NCBI GenBank assembly: GCA_030540635.1
Contig: JAUNVW010000009.1
Span: 5,146 to 37,679 of the forward strand
Direction: 5' to 3'
Length of the DNA: 32,534 bases
Source of the DNA: Tissierellia bacterium
Lineage (GTDB): Bacteria; Bacillota; Clostridia; Tissierellales; Peptoniphilaceae
Positions 8,350 to 17,975 of this stretch are shown here, piece after piece (position 1 is the stretch's first letter; each line of letters opens with the position of its first letter). The position numbers and the translations under genes were made by a program. The notes under the pieces were generated by a model. The model was not told where the DNA came from and searched no databases. It saw nothing but the letters and a program-made list of their open reading frames with translations.

Positions 8350-11300
8350 CTATTCGTTCTCTACTTTATTGAAATCGACAACTTCATCTTCATCTTCTGC
8401 AAGGAGAATTTCCTTGCCTTCTTCATCGAGAAGCTTGACATCCAGTGCCAATGATTGAAGTTCCTTAATCAATACTTTAAATGATTCCGGTACCCCTGGC
8501 TCCGGTATATTTTCCCCTTTTACAATGGCTTCATAGGTTTTTACCCGTCCCACAATATCATCGGATTTCACCGTTAATATTTCTTGTAGGGTATGGGATG
8601 CACCATAGGCTTCCAGTGCCCAAACCTCCATTTCTCCAAATCTTTGTCCCCCAAATTGGGCTTTTCCGCCCAGGGGTTGTTGCGTGACTAAAGAGTATGG
8701 TCCCGTCGATCGGGCGTGGATTTTTTCTGCTACCATATGGTGAAGTTTTAACATATACATATAGCCAACGGTAACGGGATTGTCGAATTCTTCTCCAGTA
8801 CGGCCATCTCGCAATTGGATTTTCCCCGATTCTGGATAACCCGCTTGCTTAAGCGCTTCCATGATTTCAACATCGCTAGCGCCGTCAAATACCGGAGTTG
8901 CTACTTTCCACCCTAATTTTGATGCCGCTAAACCTAAATGAACCTCAAGGACTTGACCGAGATTCATTCGCGATGGAATACCTAAAGGATTGAGTAAAAT
9001 CTCAACTGGCGTTCCATCGGGTAAAAATGGCATATCTTCCCGTGGCAATATCCTTGAGATAACTCCTTTATTTCCATGTCGTCCACACATTTTATCGCCA
9101 ACCATAATTTTTCTTTTTGTTGCGACAAATACCCGTACGACTTCATTGACTCCCGGTGTTAATTCGTCTTGATTTTCCCTGGAATAAACTTTTACATCGA
9201 GGACGACTCCAGTTTCTCCATGGGGCACTCGAAGGGATGTATCACGGACTTCCCTTGCCTTTTCACCGAAAATTGCCCGTAACAATCGTTCCTCTGCCGA
9301 TAATTCTGTTTCTCCCTTTGGCGTTACTTTACCGACGAGGATATCTCCGGATTTTACTTCCGATCCAATGCGGATAATTCCCCGTTCATCGAGATCCTTT
9401 AACATTTCATCGGAAATATTTGGAATATCCCTTGTGATTTCTTCTGAGCCTAATTTTGTCTCCCGGGCTTCAGATTCGTATTCTTCAATATGGATCGATG
9501 TGAGAACATCGTCGATAACGAGCTGTTCATTTAATAAAATCGCATCTTCGAAATTGTATCCTTCCCAATTCATAAAGGCAATGAGGATATTCTTTCCAAG
9601 GGCAAGCTCTCCAATTTCCGTACTTGGACCATCGGCAATGATTTCACCGGCTTCTACAATATCGCCCTTACGTACAATGGGTCGTTGATTAATGGTTGTT
9701 CCTTGATTTGCCTTTTTAAATTTTAACACTTTATAATGATCGACTTTTCGATCAATATCCCGCGTTATTTGAATTTCATTAGCCGACACTTTCGTAACGG
9801 TTCCTGGATTCTTCGCTTTAATCACAACACCGGAATCCCGGGCAGCTTTGTTTTCAATACCCGTTCCAATAATCGGCGCTTGGGGTTGAATAAGGGGCAC
9901 AGCTTGACGCTGCATATTGGAACCCATCAATGCCCTTGTGGCATCATCATTCTCCAAGAACGGAATCATTGCCGTACCCACAGAAACAATTTGTTGTGGA
10001 CTAACGTCCATATAATCCACCATTTCCCTTGGATACAAGTCGTTTTCCGCATTGATCCCCCGTCCTGATACCCGCTCATTGATAAATCTTGAATTTTCAT
10101 CTAAGGGCTCATTGGCCTGGGCAACAATATAACGGTCCTCTTGATCTGCCGTTAGATAATGGACTTCCCTAGTAACAATCCCCGTTTCTTTATCGACTTT
10201 TCGATAAGGGGTTTCCAAAAATCCATATTCATTGACCCTCGCATAGGTAGTAATTGAGGTGATCAATCCGATATTTGGTCCCTCAGGAGTTTCAATGGGA
10301 CAAATTCTACCGTAATGGGAATCGTGAACATCACGTACTTCTACACCGGCACGATCCCTGGAAAGCCCACCAGGTCCCAAGGCTGACAAACGGCGTTTAT
10401 GGGTTAATTCTGCCAATGGATTAATTTGTTCCATAAATTGTGATAATTGGGAAGATCCAAAAAACTCCTTCATTGCCGCCACAACGGGGCGAATATTAAT
10501 GAGGGCCTGGGGCGTTGCTAAATCGGGATCCTGGGTAGACATCCTCTCCCGGACCACCCGTTCCATTCTCGATAATCCGATTCGGAATTGGTTTTGAAGT
10601 AATTCTCCAATGGTTCTAACCCGGCGATTTCCTAGATGGTCAATATCATCGACACTGCCCACACCTTCAAATAAATTGAATTCATAGGAAATGGACGCTA
10701 GGATATCGGCTTGTAATATATGCATCGGCGTAAGCATTTCTTTTTTTGCAAGGATGGCTTCCCGGAGCTCATCTTCATCGCCTTCAAAGTCCTCTAGAAT
10801 TTCCATCATTTGTGGATAATATATTTTTTCTGATAATCCCAATTCTTCTCGATCAAAGGGAAGTTCAAAGGCTTCATAATCGACAAAATGATTGCCAACG
10901 ACTCGAACTCTTCGATCCTCCACCTGTAAATCCACGACATTGATGCCGGCATGTTCGGCTAAAATCGCCGCTTCTTCTGAAATCAAATCCCCACGGGATA
11001 CTATGATTTCTCCCGTTTCTTGATTAATTAAATCCTCGGCTGCAATGTGGTTTTTGATCCGGTCACGAATGGCTAGTTTTTTATTAAATTTATATCGTCC
11101 GACTTTTGCTAAATCATATCTTCTCGCATCGAAAAATAGATTTTTAATAAGGGGTTCTGCCGATTCCAAGGATGCCGGATCTCCTGGTTTCAGCTTTTTG
11201 TAAATTTCGATCATCGCTTCTTCCTGATTGTGGGAAACTTCTTTTTCTAAAGTTTTCCGTAGGGCTTCCGTATCCCCTAAGGCTTCAATGATCTCCTCAT

Positions 11301-11904
11301 CAGTTTCAAATAATAAGGCACGAACTAAAGTCGTAATGGGTAGTTTACGGGTCCGATCAATTCGAACATTCACAACGCCCTGGGCATCGGTATCGAATTC
11401 TAGCCAAGCTCCCCGATTGGGAATAACGGTAGAGGCATAATTCTTATTTCCGGATTTATCCACTTCTTCACTGAAATAAACCCCGGGGCTTCGCACCAAT
11501 TGGCTGACGATGACCCGTTCTGCTCCATTGATGATAAAGGTACCTGAATCGGTCATCATGGGAAAATCCCCCATGAATACTTCCTGTTCCTTTAATTCCT
11601 CGGTTTCTGTATTGATTAAACGTACCTTAACTTTCAATGGTTTCGAATAATTGGTATCTCGATCCTTCGCTTCCTCCACGGTATACTTCGGGAATTGTTC
11701 GAAATAATAATCGACAAATTCCAAAACCAAAGAACCCGCATAATCCTCAATGGGACTAATGCTGTTAAATACTTCTTTCATGCCTTCTTCAACAAACCAT
11801 TTGAAACTATCGGTTTGCACTGCGGTTAAATCTGGGATCTCCAGAATGTTTTGATTTTTAGAGAAACTGACTCGTTCTGTCTTTCCGAATTTCTCCGTAT
11901 GCAT
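8350..11904 (-). CDS. rpoB: DNA-directed RNA polymerase beta subunit
   Basis: RpoB is the second large core subunit. With the ATG at 11904 it has 1184 residues, usual for the family. That ATG has AAGGGGTGATC just upstream, and the protein then begins [18 protein letters not shown] like its relatives. A frame extension to 11967 lacks a good ribosome binding site. The rifampicin-binding cluster [20 protein letters not shown] is recognisable, with Glu at the position of E. coli Asp516 and Ile at 518, while His526 and Ser531 are kept. Later blocks include [30 protein letters not shown] and [21 protein letters not shown]. It has its own promoter at 11994-12022 and forms a two-gene operon with rpoC. 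The rplJ-rplL genes that usually precede it are absent. Confidence 0.98.
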   Translation of the reverse strand: MHTEKFGKTERVSFSKNQNILEIPDLTAVQTDSFKWFVEEGMKEVFNSISPIEDYAGSLVLEFVDYYFEQFPKYTVEEAKDRDTNYSKPLKVKVRLINTETEELKEQEVFMGDFPMMTDSGTFIINGAERVIVSQLVRSPGVYFSEEVDKSGNKNYASTVIPNRGAWLEFDTDAQGVVNVRIDRTRKLPITTLVRALLFETDEEIIEALGDTEALRKTLEKEVSHNQEEAMIEIYKKLKPGDPASLESAEPLIKNLFFDARRYDLAKVGRYKFNKKLAIRDRIKNHIAAEDLINQETGEIIVSRGDLISEEAAILAEHAGINVVDLQVEDRRVRVVGNHFVDYEAFELPFDREELGLSEKIYYPQMMEILEDFEGDEDELREAILAKKEMLTPMHILQADILASISYEFNLFEGVGSVDDIDHLGNRRVRTIGELLQNQFRIGLSRMERVVRERMSTQDPDLATPQALINIRPVVAAMKEFFGSSQLSQFMEQINPLAELTHKRRLSALGPGGLSRDRAGVEVRDVHDSHYGRICPIETPEGPNIGLITSITTYARVNEYGFLETPYRKVDKETGIVTREVHYLTADQEDRYIVAQANEPLDENSRFINERVSGRGINAENDLYPREMVDYMDVSPQQIVSVGTAMIPFLENDDATRALMGSNMQRQAVPLIQPQAPIIGTGIENKAARDSGVVIKAKNPGTVTKVSANEIQITRDIDRKVDHYKVLKFKKANQGTTINQRPIVRKGDIVEAGEIIADGPSTEIGELALGKNILIAFMNWEGYNFEDAILLNEQLVIDDVLTSIHIEEYESEARETKLGSEEITRDIPNISDEMLKDLDERGIIRIGSEVKSGDILVGKVTPKGETELSAEERLLRAIFGEKAREVRDTSLRVPHGETGVVLDVKVYSRENQDELTPGVNEVVRVFVATKRKIMVGDKMCGRHGNKGVISRILPREDMPFLPDGTPVEILLNPLGIPSRMNLGQVLEVHLGLAASKLGWKVATPVFDGASDVEIMEALKQAGYPESGKIQLRDGRTGEEFDNPVTVGYMYMLKLHHMVAEKIHARSTGPYSLVTQQPLGGKAQFGGQRFGEMEVWALEAYGASHTLQEILTVKSDDIVGRVKTYEAIVKGENIPEPGVPESFKVLIKELQSLALDVKLLDEEGKEILLAEDEDEVVDFNKVENE

Positions 11905-11993
11905 AAACAGATCACCCCTTAAATATTTGTGTAAATACACTGCTTTTCGTCTTATAAGTCTACTCATCCATCATATTTATATAGCAACTAATA

Positions 11994-12022
11994 ATTTTAT
12001 CAAATCAATATCTATAAGTCAA
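11994..12022 (-). promoter_or_regulatory. Promoter of the rpoBC operon
   Basis: On the minus strand TTGACT (12022-12017), a 17-base spacer and TAAAAT (11999-11994) match sigma-A closely. Start near 11987 gives a leader of about 80 bases. The leader contains the small palindrome GTGTATTTACAC and a four-codon ATG frame (ATG ATG GAT GAG TAG). Confidence 0.85.
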
Positions 12023-12037
12023 GACATTCCCTTGATA

Positions 12038-12685
12038 TTACGGAAATCTTTGGGATCCTAAATAGTACCGATCATATTCTGTTGGCTTTTTCGAACATAT
12101 TGCCAATAAAGAAATTTGCTCTACTTTTACCATTGCTTCCATCATCCGCTCCATTGTTGTACCGGATGTAACCACATCATCAAATAATAAGATCTCCTTT
12201 TTCGGTATCTCTTTTTTTAAACGAAAAGCATCGTCTAAATTCTTCCGTTTTTCATCCAAGGAAATCAAATGTTGATCTTTTGTATTTTTCGTTTTTTCCA
12301 CAAAGTCATAAAAGGGAATATCTAGTTTCTTTCCAATTTCCCTTGCAATTAATTCCGGCGGATTATATCCCCTTTCTCTTTTGCGCCTTGGGGTTACAGG
12401 AACTGTCGTTATGATCTCTGGTTGCAATAATCTTACTTCGTCCAATAATAAGGCGACAAATACACGATACAAGTACCGATGGCCTTGGAATTTATAACGG
12501 TGAATCCATTCTTTGATTAATCCTTGATATAAATAGGGAAAATACAAGGGCCTTCCTTTGATTTTCTTACGTCCACCAATGGGACTAATACGATTTAGAC
12601 ATGTGGAACATAGATATTTATCGTCGATCCATTCCTCTCCACAGCCATAACATAAACCCTTTCGCTGAAACAAATGATCAATCAC
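12038..12685 (-). CDS. comF: ComF family phosphoribosyltransferase-like protein
   Basis: ComF/ComFC-type proteins combine an N-terminal zinc finger with a phosphoribosyltransferase fold. In competent bacteria they help DNA uptake or handle incoming single strands. The 215-residue protein has a finger with CYGC (from residue 12) and CSTC (from residue 27), then a PRPP-binding signature ILLFDDVVTSGTT near residues 171-183. The block VPVTPRRKRERGYNPPELIA is typical of ComF. The start is GTG at 12685, eight bases inside the 3' end of recD2, with GAGGG just upstream, so it is translationally coupled to recD2. No ComFA or other competence gene is seen nearby, so natural competence cannot be claimed. 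Confidence 0.9.
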   Translation of the reverse strand: MIDHLFQRKGLCYGCGEEWIDDKYLCSTCLNRISPIGGRKKIKGRPLYFPYLYQGLIKEWIHRYKFQGHRYLYRVFVALLLDEVRLLQPEIITTVPVTPRRKRERGYNPPELIAREIGKKLDIPFYDFVEKTKNTKDQHLISLDEKRKNLDDAFRLKKEIPKKEILLFDDVVTSGTTMERMMEAMVKVEQISLLAICSKKPTEYDRYYLGSQRFP

Positions 12686-14894
12686 GGATCAGCCCTCGAT
12701 AAGTTTCCACAAATTCCCGTATCCTGTCGGATAGTTTTGTGTTCCGGTGGAGAACAAAGTCATTTTTAATCATTTGATAAAGGGCTTTTTCCATGCCCAC
12801 AAGGACCACGAGTTTTTTTGCCCGAGTAATGGCAGTATAAATTAAGTTTCGGGTCATCAATAAATATGGGCCAAAACCTACGGGGATGACAACAACGGGA
12901 AACTCTGACCCCTGGGCCTTGTGTATTGTGATGCAATAGGAAAGCTCTATTTGAAACAATTCATTTTTTGTATACTTTCCTTTTTTCCCCTCGTCAAAGA
13001 TGATCTCCATTTTTTCATCCCCTTCGTCTAAAGCCGTAATCCTTCCCATATCTCCATTATAAACGCCCATTTCCTTTCGGTGATCCTCGTATTCAAATTC
13101 CTTTTCATAATTGTTTTGAATTTGCATGACTTTATCACGATCGCGAAATATCCGTTCACCGGAGACTATCTCTTCTTTATCTGGCGTTTTTGGATTGAGG
13201 ACTTCTTGTAAGGCTTCATTTAATGCAATGGTACCAATTTCCGTCCTTTTCATCGGTGATAGTACTTGGATATCTTCCAACGGATCTAATTGATAATAAT
13301 TCGGCAGACGATTAGCCACAAGCTGGAGGAGTTTTTTATGGATTTCTTGATTATTTTCACAGTGGATGAAAAAGAAGTCCTTTCCTTTTTCATTGACCCT
13401 CGGCATTTTCCCTTGATTAATCAAGTGGGCATTGATGGTAATATTCGAATCTTCCGTTTGCCGATAAATGGTTTTTAATTCAATGGTTTTGATCATTTTT
13501 GATTCCATCATATCCCCTAGGACATGACCTGCTCCAACCGAAGGTAATTGATCCACATCCCCAACAAAAACCATCCGCGTTTCATCGGGTACGGCATCGA
13601 GAAATGACTTCATTAAAAACATGTCGATCATCGAAGCTTCATCGCAAATAATCATATCCGTTAACAAAGGATCATCAAAATCTTTTTCAAAAAACATTTG
13701 ATCACCGTCCAATGGCTTATAGCCCAATAATCGGTGAATAGTCTTTGCTTCATGATCGCAGGATTCTTCCATTCTCTTAGCAGCCCGTCCCGTTGGCGCA
13801 CAAAGGGTAACATCCAATCCTTCATTGCGATAACTTTCCACAATTTCTTTGATAATCGTCGTCTTGCCCGTTCCAGGGCCTCCAGTAATGATTAATATCT
13901 TTTCCTCAAAGGAAGCTCGGATCGCTTCTATTTGCTCTTCACCCAAGGGGATCTCGCTATTTTTTATTATTTTTTCAATGGCGCGTTCTTGATCAATATA
14001 AAGATCCACTTCAGCCTCAATAATCCGAGCAAAACGGGCGGCCACCTTTTCCTCGGTTTCATACAATAAGGGGTGATAGCATATTTCCATCTCCTCTTTT
14101 TCGTCGAGTATCAAAGTATTATCGATAATAAGCCTTCCCAGGGATTCTTCGATCTTCCCTTCAGATAATTGTAGAAGTTTTGCGACTTTCTGGATTAATT
14201 CTTCCTTTGGTAGATATACATGACCGTTCCGCTGGGATTCATCCTCTAAAGTATAACGAACTCCTGCTTTTATACGAAAAAAAGAATCCATTTCTATTTT
14301 TTGACGCATGGCAATAGAATCGGCAATTTTAAAACCAATCCCCCGAATATCCTCAATAAGTTGATAGGGATTTGATTCAATTATATCTTTGCACCGATCT
14401 CCATATTCGTCGAGAATTTTTTTTGCCTGTTTCATCGATACTCCTAATTTTTGGAGATAAATATAATTTTTCGTATTGTCCGACTCTTCATTTAATTTCT
14501 TCTTTATTTTTTCCAATCGTTTCTTACCGATACCCGGTACCTCCAATAGACGATCGGGATCTTCCATGAGAATATCCAATGTTTTATCCCCGAAAACATC
14601 GGTAATGGCCTTCGATGTTTTCTTGCCAATATGGGGTAAGACCGCTTCCATATACCGCATCATTGCAATGACAGAATCAAAGCCACCTTTACGAATCTCC
14701 TCGACTTGTATTTGTTCCCCATGGACTGGATGATAGACCATATCCCCTGTGATATGCACCGTTTCTCCAGGGTAAATTTTAGGAATTGTTCCAACGGCCA
14801 CAATTTCTCCATCTTCCGTATCGAGATTAATGACGCGGTATTGATTGTTTTCATTTTCAAAGATGATATTTTTTACAACAGCATCAATATCCAT
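12678..14894 (-). CDS. recD2: RecD2-type ATP-dependent DNA helicase
   Basis: RecD2 is a 5'-3' superfamily 1B helicase of organisms where RecD is not part of RecBCD. It acts in DNA repair and replication-fork maintenance. The 738-residue protein has the long N-terminal region with helix-hairpin-helix motifs (LLEVPGIGKKRLEKI near 116-130 and IRGIGFKIADSIA near 183-195). Then follow Walker A GGPGTGKTT (338-346), Walker B IICDEASMID, the VGDVDQLPSVG motif, and the C-terminal ITIHKAQGSEFPVV and YTAITRAKKL helicase motifs. The ATG is preceded by AGGAGGGAGAATT. A terminator hairpin lies directly upstream, between it and murA, so expression needs read-through or an unseen promoter. Its 3' end overlaps comF. 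Confidence 0.93.
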   Translation of the reverse strand: MDIDAVVKNIIFENENNQYRVINLDTEDGEIVAVGTIPKIYPGETVHITGDMVYHPVHGEQIQVEEIRKGGFDSVIAMMRYMEAVLPHIGKKTSKAITDVFGDKTLDILMEDPDRLLEVPGIGKKRLEKIKKKLNEESDNTKNYIYLQKLGVSMKQAKKILDEYGDRCKDIIESNPYQLIEDIRGIGFKIADSIAMRQKIEMDSFFRIKAGVRYTLEDESQRNGHVYLPKEELIQKVAKLLQLSEGKIEESLGRLIIDNTLILDEKEEMEICYHPLLYETEEKVAARFARIIEAEVDLYIDQERAIEKIIKNSEIPLGEEQIEAIRASFEEKILIITGGPGTGKTTIIKEIVESYRNEGLDVTLCAPTGRAAKRMEESCDHEAKTIHRLLGYKPLDGDQMFFEKDFDDPLLTDMIICDEASMIDMFLMKSFLDAVPDETRMVFVGDVDQLPSVGAGHVLGDMMESKMIKTIELKTIYRQTEDSNITINAHLINQGKMPRVNEKGKDFFFIHCENNQEIHKKLLQLVANRLPNYYQLDPLEDIQVLSPMKRTEIGTIALNEALQEVLNPKTPDKEEIVSGERIFRDRDKVMQIQNNYEKEFEYEDHRKEMGVYNGDMGRITALDEGDEKMEIIFDEGKKGKYTKNELFQIELSYCITIHKAQGSEFPVVVIPVGFGPYLLMTRNLIYTAITRAKKLVVLVGMEKALYQMIKNDFVLHRNTKLSDRIREFVETYRGLIRD

Positions 14895-14911
14895 AATTCT
14901 CCCTCCTGGAA

Positions 14912-14939
14912 GAAAAAAACAGGCTTTTACTGCCTGTTA
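14912..14939 (-). terminator. Terminator between murA and recD2
   Basis: On the minus strand AACAGGC (14938-14932) pairs with GCCTGTT (14925-14919) around a six-base loop, followed by a run of Ts. It starts three bases past the murA stop. It ends just before the recD2 ribosome binding site, so it could act as a partial terminator. Confidence 0.85.
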
Positions 14940-14940
14940 T

Positions 14941-16206
14941 TTAGTCCATCTCTTCCCTGCGAATATCCGCGCCAAGTGCTTTTAATTTTCCTACAATATC
15001 ATTATAACCTCGATCAATATGGTAGATATCCGAAACCGTTGTTTCTTCTTCTGTTGTTAATCCCGCCAAAACTAAGGCCGCTCCTGCACGTAAATCCGTC
15101 GCCCGAACTTTCGCTCCCTTTAATTGGGGGACACCGGCAATACGGGCTTCTGAACCATCAGTTGCGATAATTGCGCCCATCTTCGTCAATTCTTCCACAT
15201 GCATGAAACGATTTTCAAACACCGTTTCTTCGACCTTCGATTGGCCATCGACAACGCTCATAAGGGCCATAAACTGTGCCTGGGCATCTGTGGGAAAACC
15301 AGGATAGGGTAAAGTTTTAATATAGGTTCCACATAATTTTTTATCGCAATATACCCGAATGGTATCATCTTCATTTTCAACGACTTTACATCCCATTTCC
15401 CGCAATTTTGCAATAACGGGTAAAATATGGGAAGTAATACAGTTTTTAATGGTAATATCCCCGCCGGTTATGGCCGAAGCCACCATAAAGGTCGTCGCTT
15501 CAATACGGTCGGGGATGATTTGATGAATAGTTCCCCCGAGCTTTTCCACACCGCGAATCCTAATGGTTGATGTGCCGGCCCCTTTCACATCGGCTCCTAA
15601 TTTATTTAAAAAATTTGCCAGATCGACAATTTCCGGTTCCTTCGCCGGATTCTCGATCACCGTTTCCCCTTGGGCCATCGTCGCCGCCATCATAATATTT
15701 TGCGTTGCCCCGACGGAGGGGAAATCGAGATAAATTGTTTTTCCCACCAATCCATTTTCTGCCGTGGCCTCAATGACATAATCATCCACATTGAGTTCTG
15801 CTTCCAAGGCCTTAAAGCCCTTTAAATGTAAATCAATCGGCCGAGAGCCAATGGCGCATCCCCCGGGAAGGGATGTTCTCGTTTTACCAAAACGAGTCAA
15901 TAAAGGTCCCATCACTAAAAAAGAAGCCCGCATCTTGCTCATTAATTCATAAGATGCTTCGTATTTATCAATACTTGAGGAGTCTATCCGAACTGTTGTA
16001 TCATCTAAAAACTCCACCTTTGCCCCTAATTCTTGTAATACTTTTAAAATAATTTGAACATCTTTTAAATTGGGAACCTCTTCTAAAGTGATAGGCTCTG
16101 TGCCCAAAAGGGAAGCGGCGATAATCGGCAGTGCCGAGTTTTTTGCACCATCAATTTTCACCGAGCCCTTTAAAGGTCCCGATTTCTTAACAATGATTCT
16201 TTCCAT
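14941..16206 (-). CDS. murA: UDP-N-acetylglucosamine 1-carboxyvinyltransferase
   Basis: MurA transfers enolpyruvate from phosphoenolpyruvate to UDP-GlcNAc, the first committed step of peptidoglycan synthesis, in the cytoplasm. The 421-residue protein has the usual length. The N terminus has KIDGAKNSALPIIAASLL with the conserved Lys-Asn pair. The loop SLPGGCAIGSRPIDLHLKGF carries the catalytic cysteine (residue 117, matching E. coli Cys115), so fosfomycin sensitivity is expected at the target level. The C-terminal block ATDLRAGAALVLAGL is intact. The ATG follows GGAGGAATAG. Bacillota often carry two MurA paralogs, and only this one is visible. It is monocistronic or leads into recD2 past the intervening terminator. 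Confidence 0.96.
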   Translation of the reverse strand: MERIIVKKSGPLKGSVKIDGAKNSALPIIAASLLGTEPITLEEVPNLKDVQIILKVLQELGAKVEFLDDTTVRIDSSSIDKYEASYELMSKMRASFLVMGPLLTRFGKTRTSLPGGCAIGSRPIDLHLKGFKALEAELNVDDYVIEATAENGLVGKTIYLDFPSVGATQNIMMAATMAQGETVIENPAKEPEIVDLANFLNKLGADVKGAGTSTIRIRGVEKLGGTIHQIIPDRIEATTFMVASAITGGDITIKNCITSHILPVIAKLREMGCKVVENEDDTIRVYCDKKLCGTYIKTLPYPGFPTDAQAQFMALMSVVDGQSKVEETVFENRFMHVEELTKMGAIIATDGSEARIAGVPQLKGAKVRATDLRAGAALVLAGLTTEEETTVSDIYHIDRGYNDIVGKLKALGADIRREEMD

Positions 16207-16312
16207 CTATTCCTCCAAAATATCCTTATTATCATACTTATTCATAATCAGTATACCATAAAGATATTACAAGTGCTATGAAGCCCTTAAAATTCCTTTT
16301 TATGGGTATATA

Positions 16313-16321
16313 TGTTATGAT
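16313..16321 (+). promoter_or_regulatory. Likely extended -10 promoter of the ECF S component gene
   Basis: TGTTATGAT forms an extended -10 (TG-n-TATGAT) 30 bases before the start codon. The -35 region (TTCCTT at 16293-16298) is poor. I see no riboswitch fold in the roughly 30-base leader. Confidence 0.45.
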
Positions 16322-16351
16322 CAAAAGTAAATCAATGGAGGAAATTTCGAG

Positions 16352-16912
16352 ATGAAAAAATTATCCACAAAAAAATTAACATTTATCGCCATGATGGGCG
16401 CCATCACGATCATCCTAGGTTTAACGCCCCTTGGCTTCATTCCCCTAGGCCTAATACGCGTCACCACTTTACATATTCCAACAATTTTAGCCGGAATCTT
16501 TCAAGGACCCATTGTCGGTGCCTTGACGGGCTTACTCTTTGGCTTATTTTCCCTTTTCCAAAACTTAAATGCACCAACTCCTCTGTCCTTTATGTTTTAC
16601 AATCCCTTGGTATCTGTCTTTCCTCGGATTATGATCGGTATTGTATCGGCCTATGTTTATCGATTCTTTTCAAAATACACAAAATCCTATGTGGCCCTAG
16701 GTGCTGCTGGCATTCTGGGAACCTTAACGAATACGGTTTTCGTCCTTGGAATTGGTGGACTTCTTCACCATCGACAAATCTATGACATCATGAAGATTAA
16801 AGCGCCCATTTTCCTAGGAGGAATCGCCGCCACCAATTTACCACCTGAATTAATACTATCGGCAATAATCACCATTACCGTTGGTACAGGATTATTAAAA
16901 TATCGAAAATAA
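16352..16912 (+). CDS. ECF transporter S component (vitamin-type substrate-binding subunit)
   Basis: S components are small membrane proteins that bind a vitamin or other micronutrient and share an energising module (EcfA, EcfA', EcfT) encoded elsewhere. The 186-residue protein has about six hydrophobic helices. It carries the family pattern TPLGFIPLG, then TTLHIPTILAGIFQGPIVGAL, then a GLLFGLFSL glycine-rich helix. The pattern most resembles S components annotated for pantothenate or as unassigned, so the substrate is left open. The start ATG has GGAGG ten bases upstream. No module gene is adjacent. It converges on mnmH copy A through a shared bidirectional terminator. Confidence 0.85.
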   Translation: MKKLSTKKLTFIAMMGAITIILGLTPLGFIPLGLIRVTTLHIPTILAGIFQGPIVGALTGLLFGLFSLFQNLNAPTPLSFMFYNPLVSVFPRIMIGIVSAYVYRFFSKYTKSYVALGAAGILGTLTNTVFVLGIGGLLHHRQIYDIMKIKAPIFLGGIAATNLPPELILSAIITITVGTGLLKYRK

Positions 16913-16938
16913 AACACACCGGCGAGCCGATGTGTTTT
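16911..16938. terminator. Bidirectional terminator between the ECF gene and mnmH copy A
   Basis: AAAACACA (16911-16918) pairs with TGTGTTTT (16931-16938), extended by CGG/CCG after one mismatch. A-rich and T-rich flanks allow it to work on both strands. It overlaps both stop codons. Confidence 0.75.
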
Positions 16939-17965
16939 ATTCTTCCAGTTGAAGTTTTCTTTTTAAAGACAACTCTTTCTTTTTCGTTTGTAATAGTGAA
17001 AGGATTTCGTCATGATCTCCAGAGGAGATTTCCCAATCTATATTTTTAACTTTCTTTTCATGGGCATCATTTCGGCGAATCCAATCCTTTAAAATTTGGT
17101 GATATTCTCCTCGGTCCCACCATTCCAATTGTAGGACTTGATCTTTTTCATTGATTTTTAATTGGTCCATTTTTCTTTGGACTTGATCCTTTTCCAATAA
17201 CTGAAATCTTTCCTCTAGGATTGCTATGCGATCATCGATATCCCTTTTCAAGTCAATTTGATATCCCTTTTCCATTTCACTCCGTAATTCTTTGGGTATA
17301 TGTACTTTCCCTTTACATGGAGAAGTTCCATCGATGAAAACAACGGGACCTGTTCCTAATAATTGCTCAAAAAATAGGGATTCAAAGATTTTTTGTTGAG
17401 GTTGGACTTTTTTATCATCATGGATGAGCCCTTCACTGTAATTTGCCAATTGATCCAAGATAATGGCATCTTCTCCTAATTCCTTTAATCCTTGAAGGAT
17501 TTTTTCAACTCCTGCACCGGGTAGACCATGGAGGACAATATATTCTTTTTTGCAAATTTCTCGATTCAAATGGTGATGAATATATTGTCGATAACCTTTA
17601 TATCCGGTTTTCAACCGTTTCACGGGGATATTTAAATGAACAAAGATATCCGTTAAAATTTTCGAGCGATATCCCCCACGATCACAAAAAAACACCACTT
17701 GCTTTTGTTGTTGCAACAAATTAATATATTCAAAGATTAATGGTAATTTCTCCGAAACAAAGTGAACAGCCATTACCTTTGCCCGATTATGTTCTCCCCG
17801 ATTGTATTCAATGGACACTTCTTTTCGTTCTTTTTCATCTAAAATCGGTAGGGAGATTGCACCGGGAATCGTTCCTTTATCGTATTCTCTTCTCGTTCTT
17901 AAATCCACAAATATCTTTTCTTTTTCAAAGGAAAAAATATCGGGATATTTTATATCGACTTTCAT
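16937..17965 (-). CDS. MnmH-like protein with degenerate P-loop (copy A)
   Basis: MnmH replaces the sulfur of 2-thiouridine in tRNA by selenium, through geranylation and selenophosphate, using a rhodanese domain and a P-loop domain. This 342-residue protein is collinear with the second copy at 27645-28661. It keeps the rhodanese cysteine (VVFFCDRGGYRS, Cys94). The P-loop reads GLPGAGVE at 147-154 instead of GLTGTGKT. RSP is RTR, VGT is VSI, HRGS is NYSE, EGES is DGTS and YYDP is WWDR. The frame is intact and full length, so it looks like a maintained paralog, not a decaying gene, but catalysis of the usual reaction seems unlikely. An in-frame ATG at 18001 exists. The ATG at 17965 has AGGAAGTGG upstream and matches the start of copy B. 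It follows a small basic protein by ten bases, probably as one operon. Confidence 0.85.
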   Translation of the reverse strand: MKVDIKYPDIFSFEKEKIFVDLRTRREYDKGTIPGAISLPILDEKERKEVSIEYNRGEHNRAKVMAVHFVSEKLPLIFEYINLLQQQKQVVFFCDRGGYRSKILTDIFVHLNIPVKRLKTGYKGYRQYIHHHLNREICKKEYIVLHGLPGAGVEKILQGLKELGEDAIILDQLANYSEGLIHDDKKVQPQQKIFESLFFEQLLGTGPVVFIDGTSPCKGKVHIPKELRSEMEKGYQIDLKRDIDDRIAILEERFQLLEKDQVQRKMDQLKINEKDQVLQLEWWDRGEYHQILKDWIRRNDAHEKKVKNIDWEISSGDHDEILSLLQTKKKELSLKRKLQLEE

Positions 17966-17975
17966 TGGCCACTTC

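Noticed and set aside
4865..11440. Many plus-strand open frames of 60-123 codons within rpoC and rpoB
   Set aside because: They are antisense shadows of strongly conserved genes, with serine/arginine-rich composition and no start signals.
16322..16351. Riboswitch before the ECF S component
   Set aside because: The leader from the likely -10 is only about 30 bases, too short for a known vitamin riboswitch.
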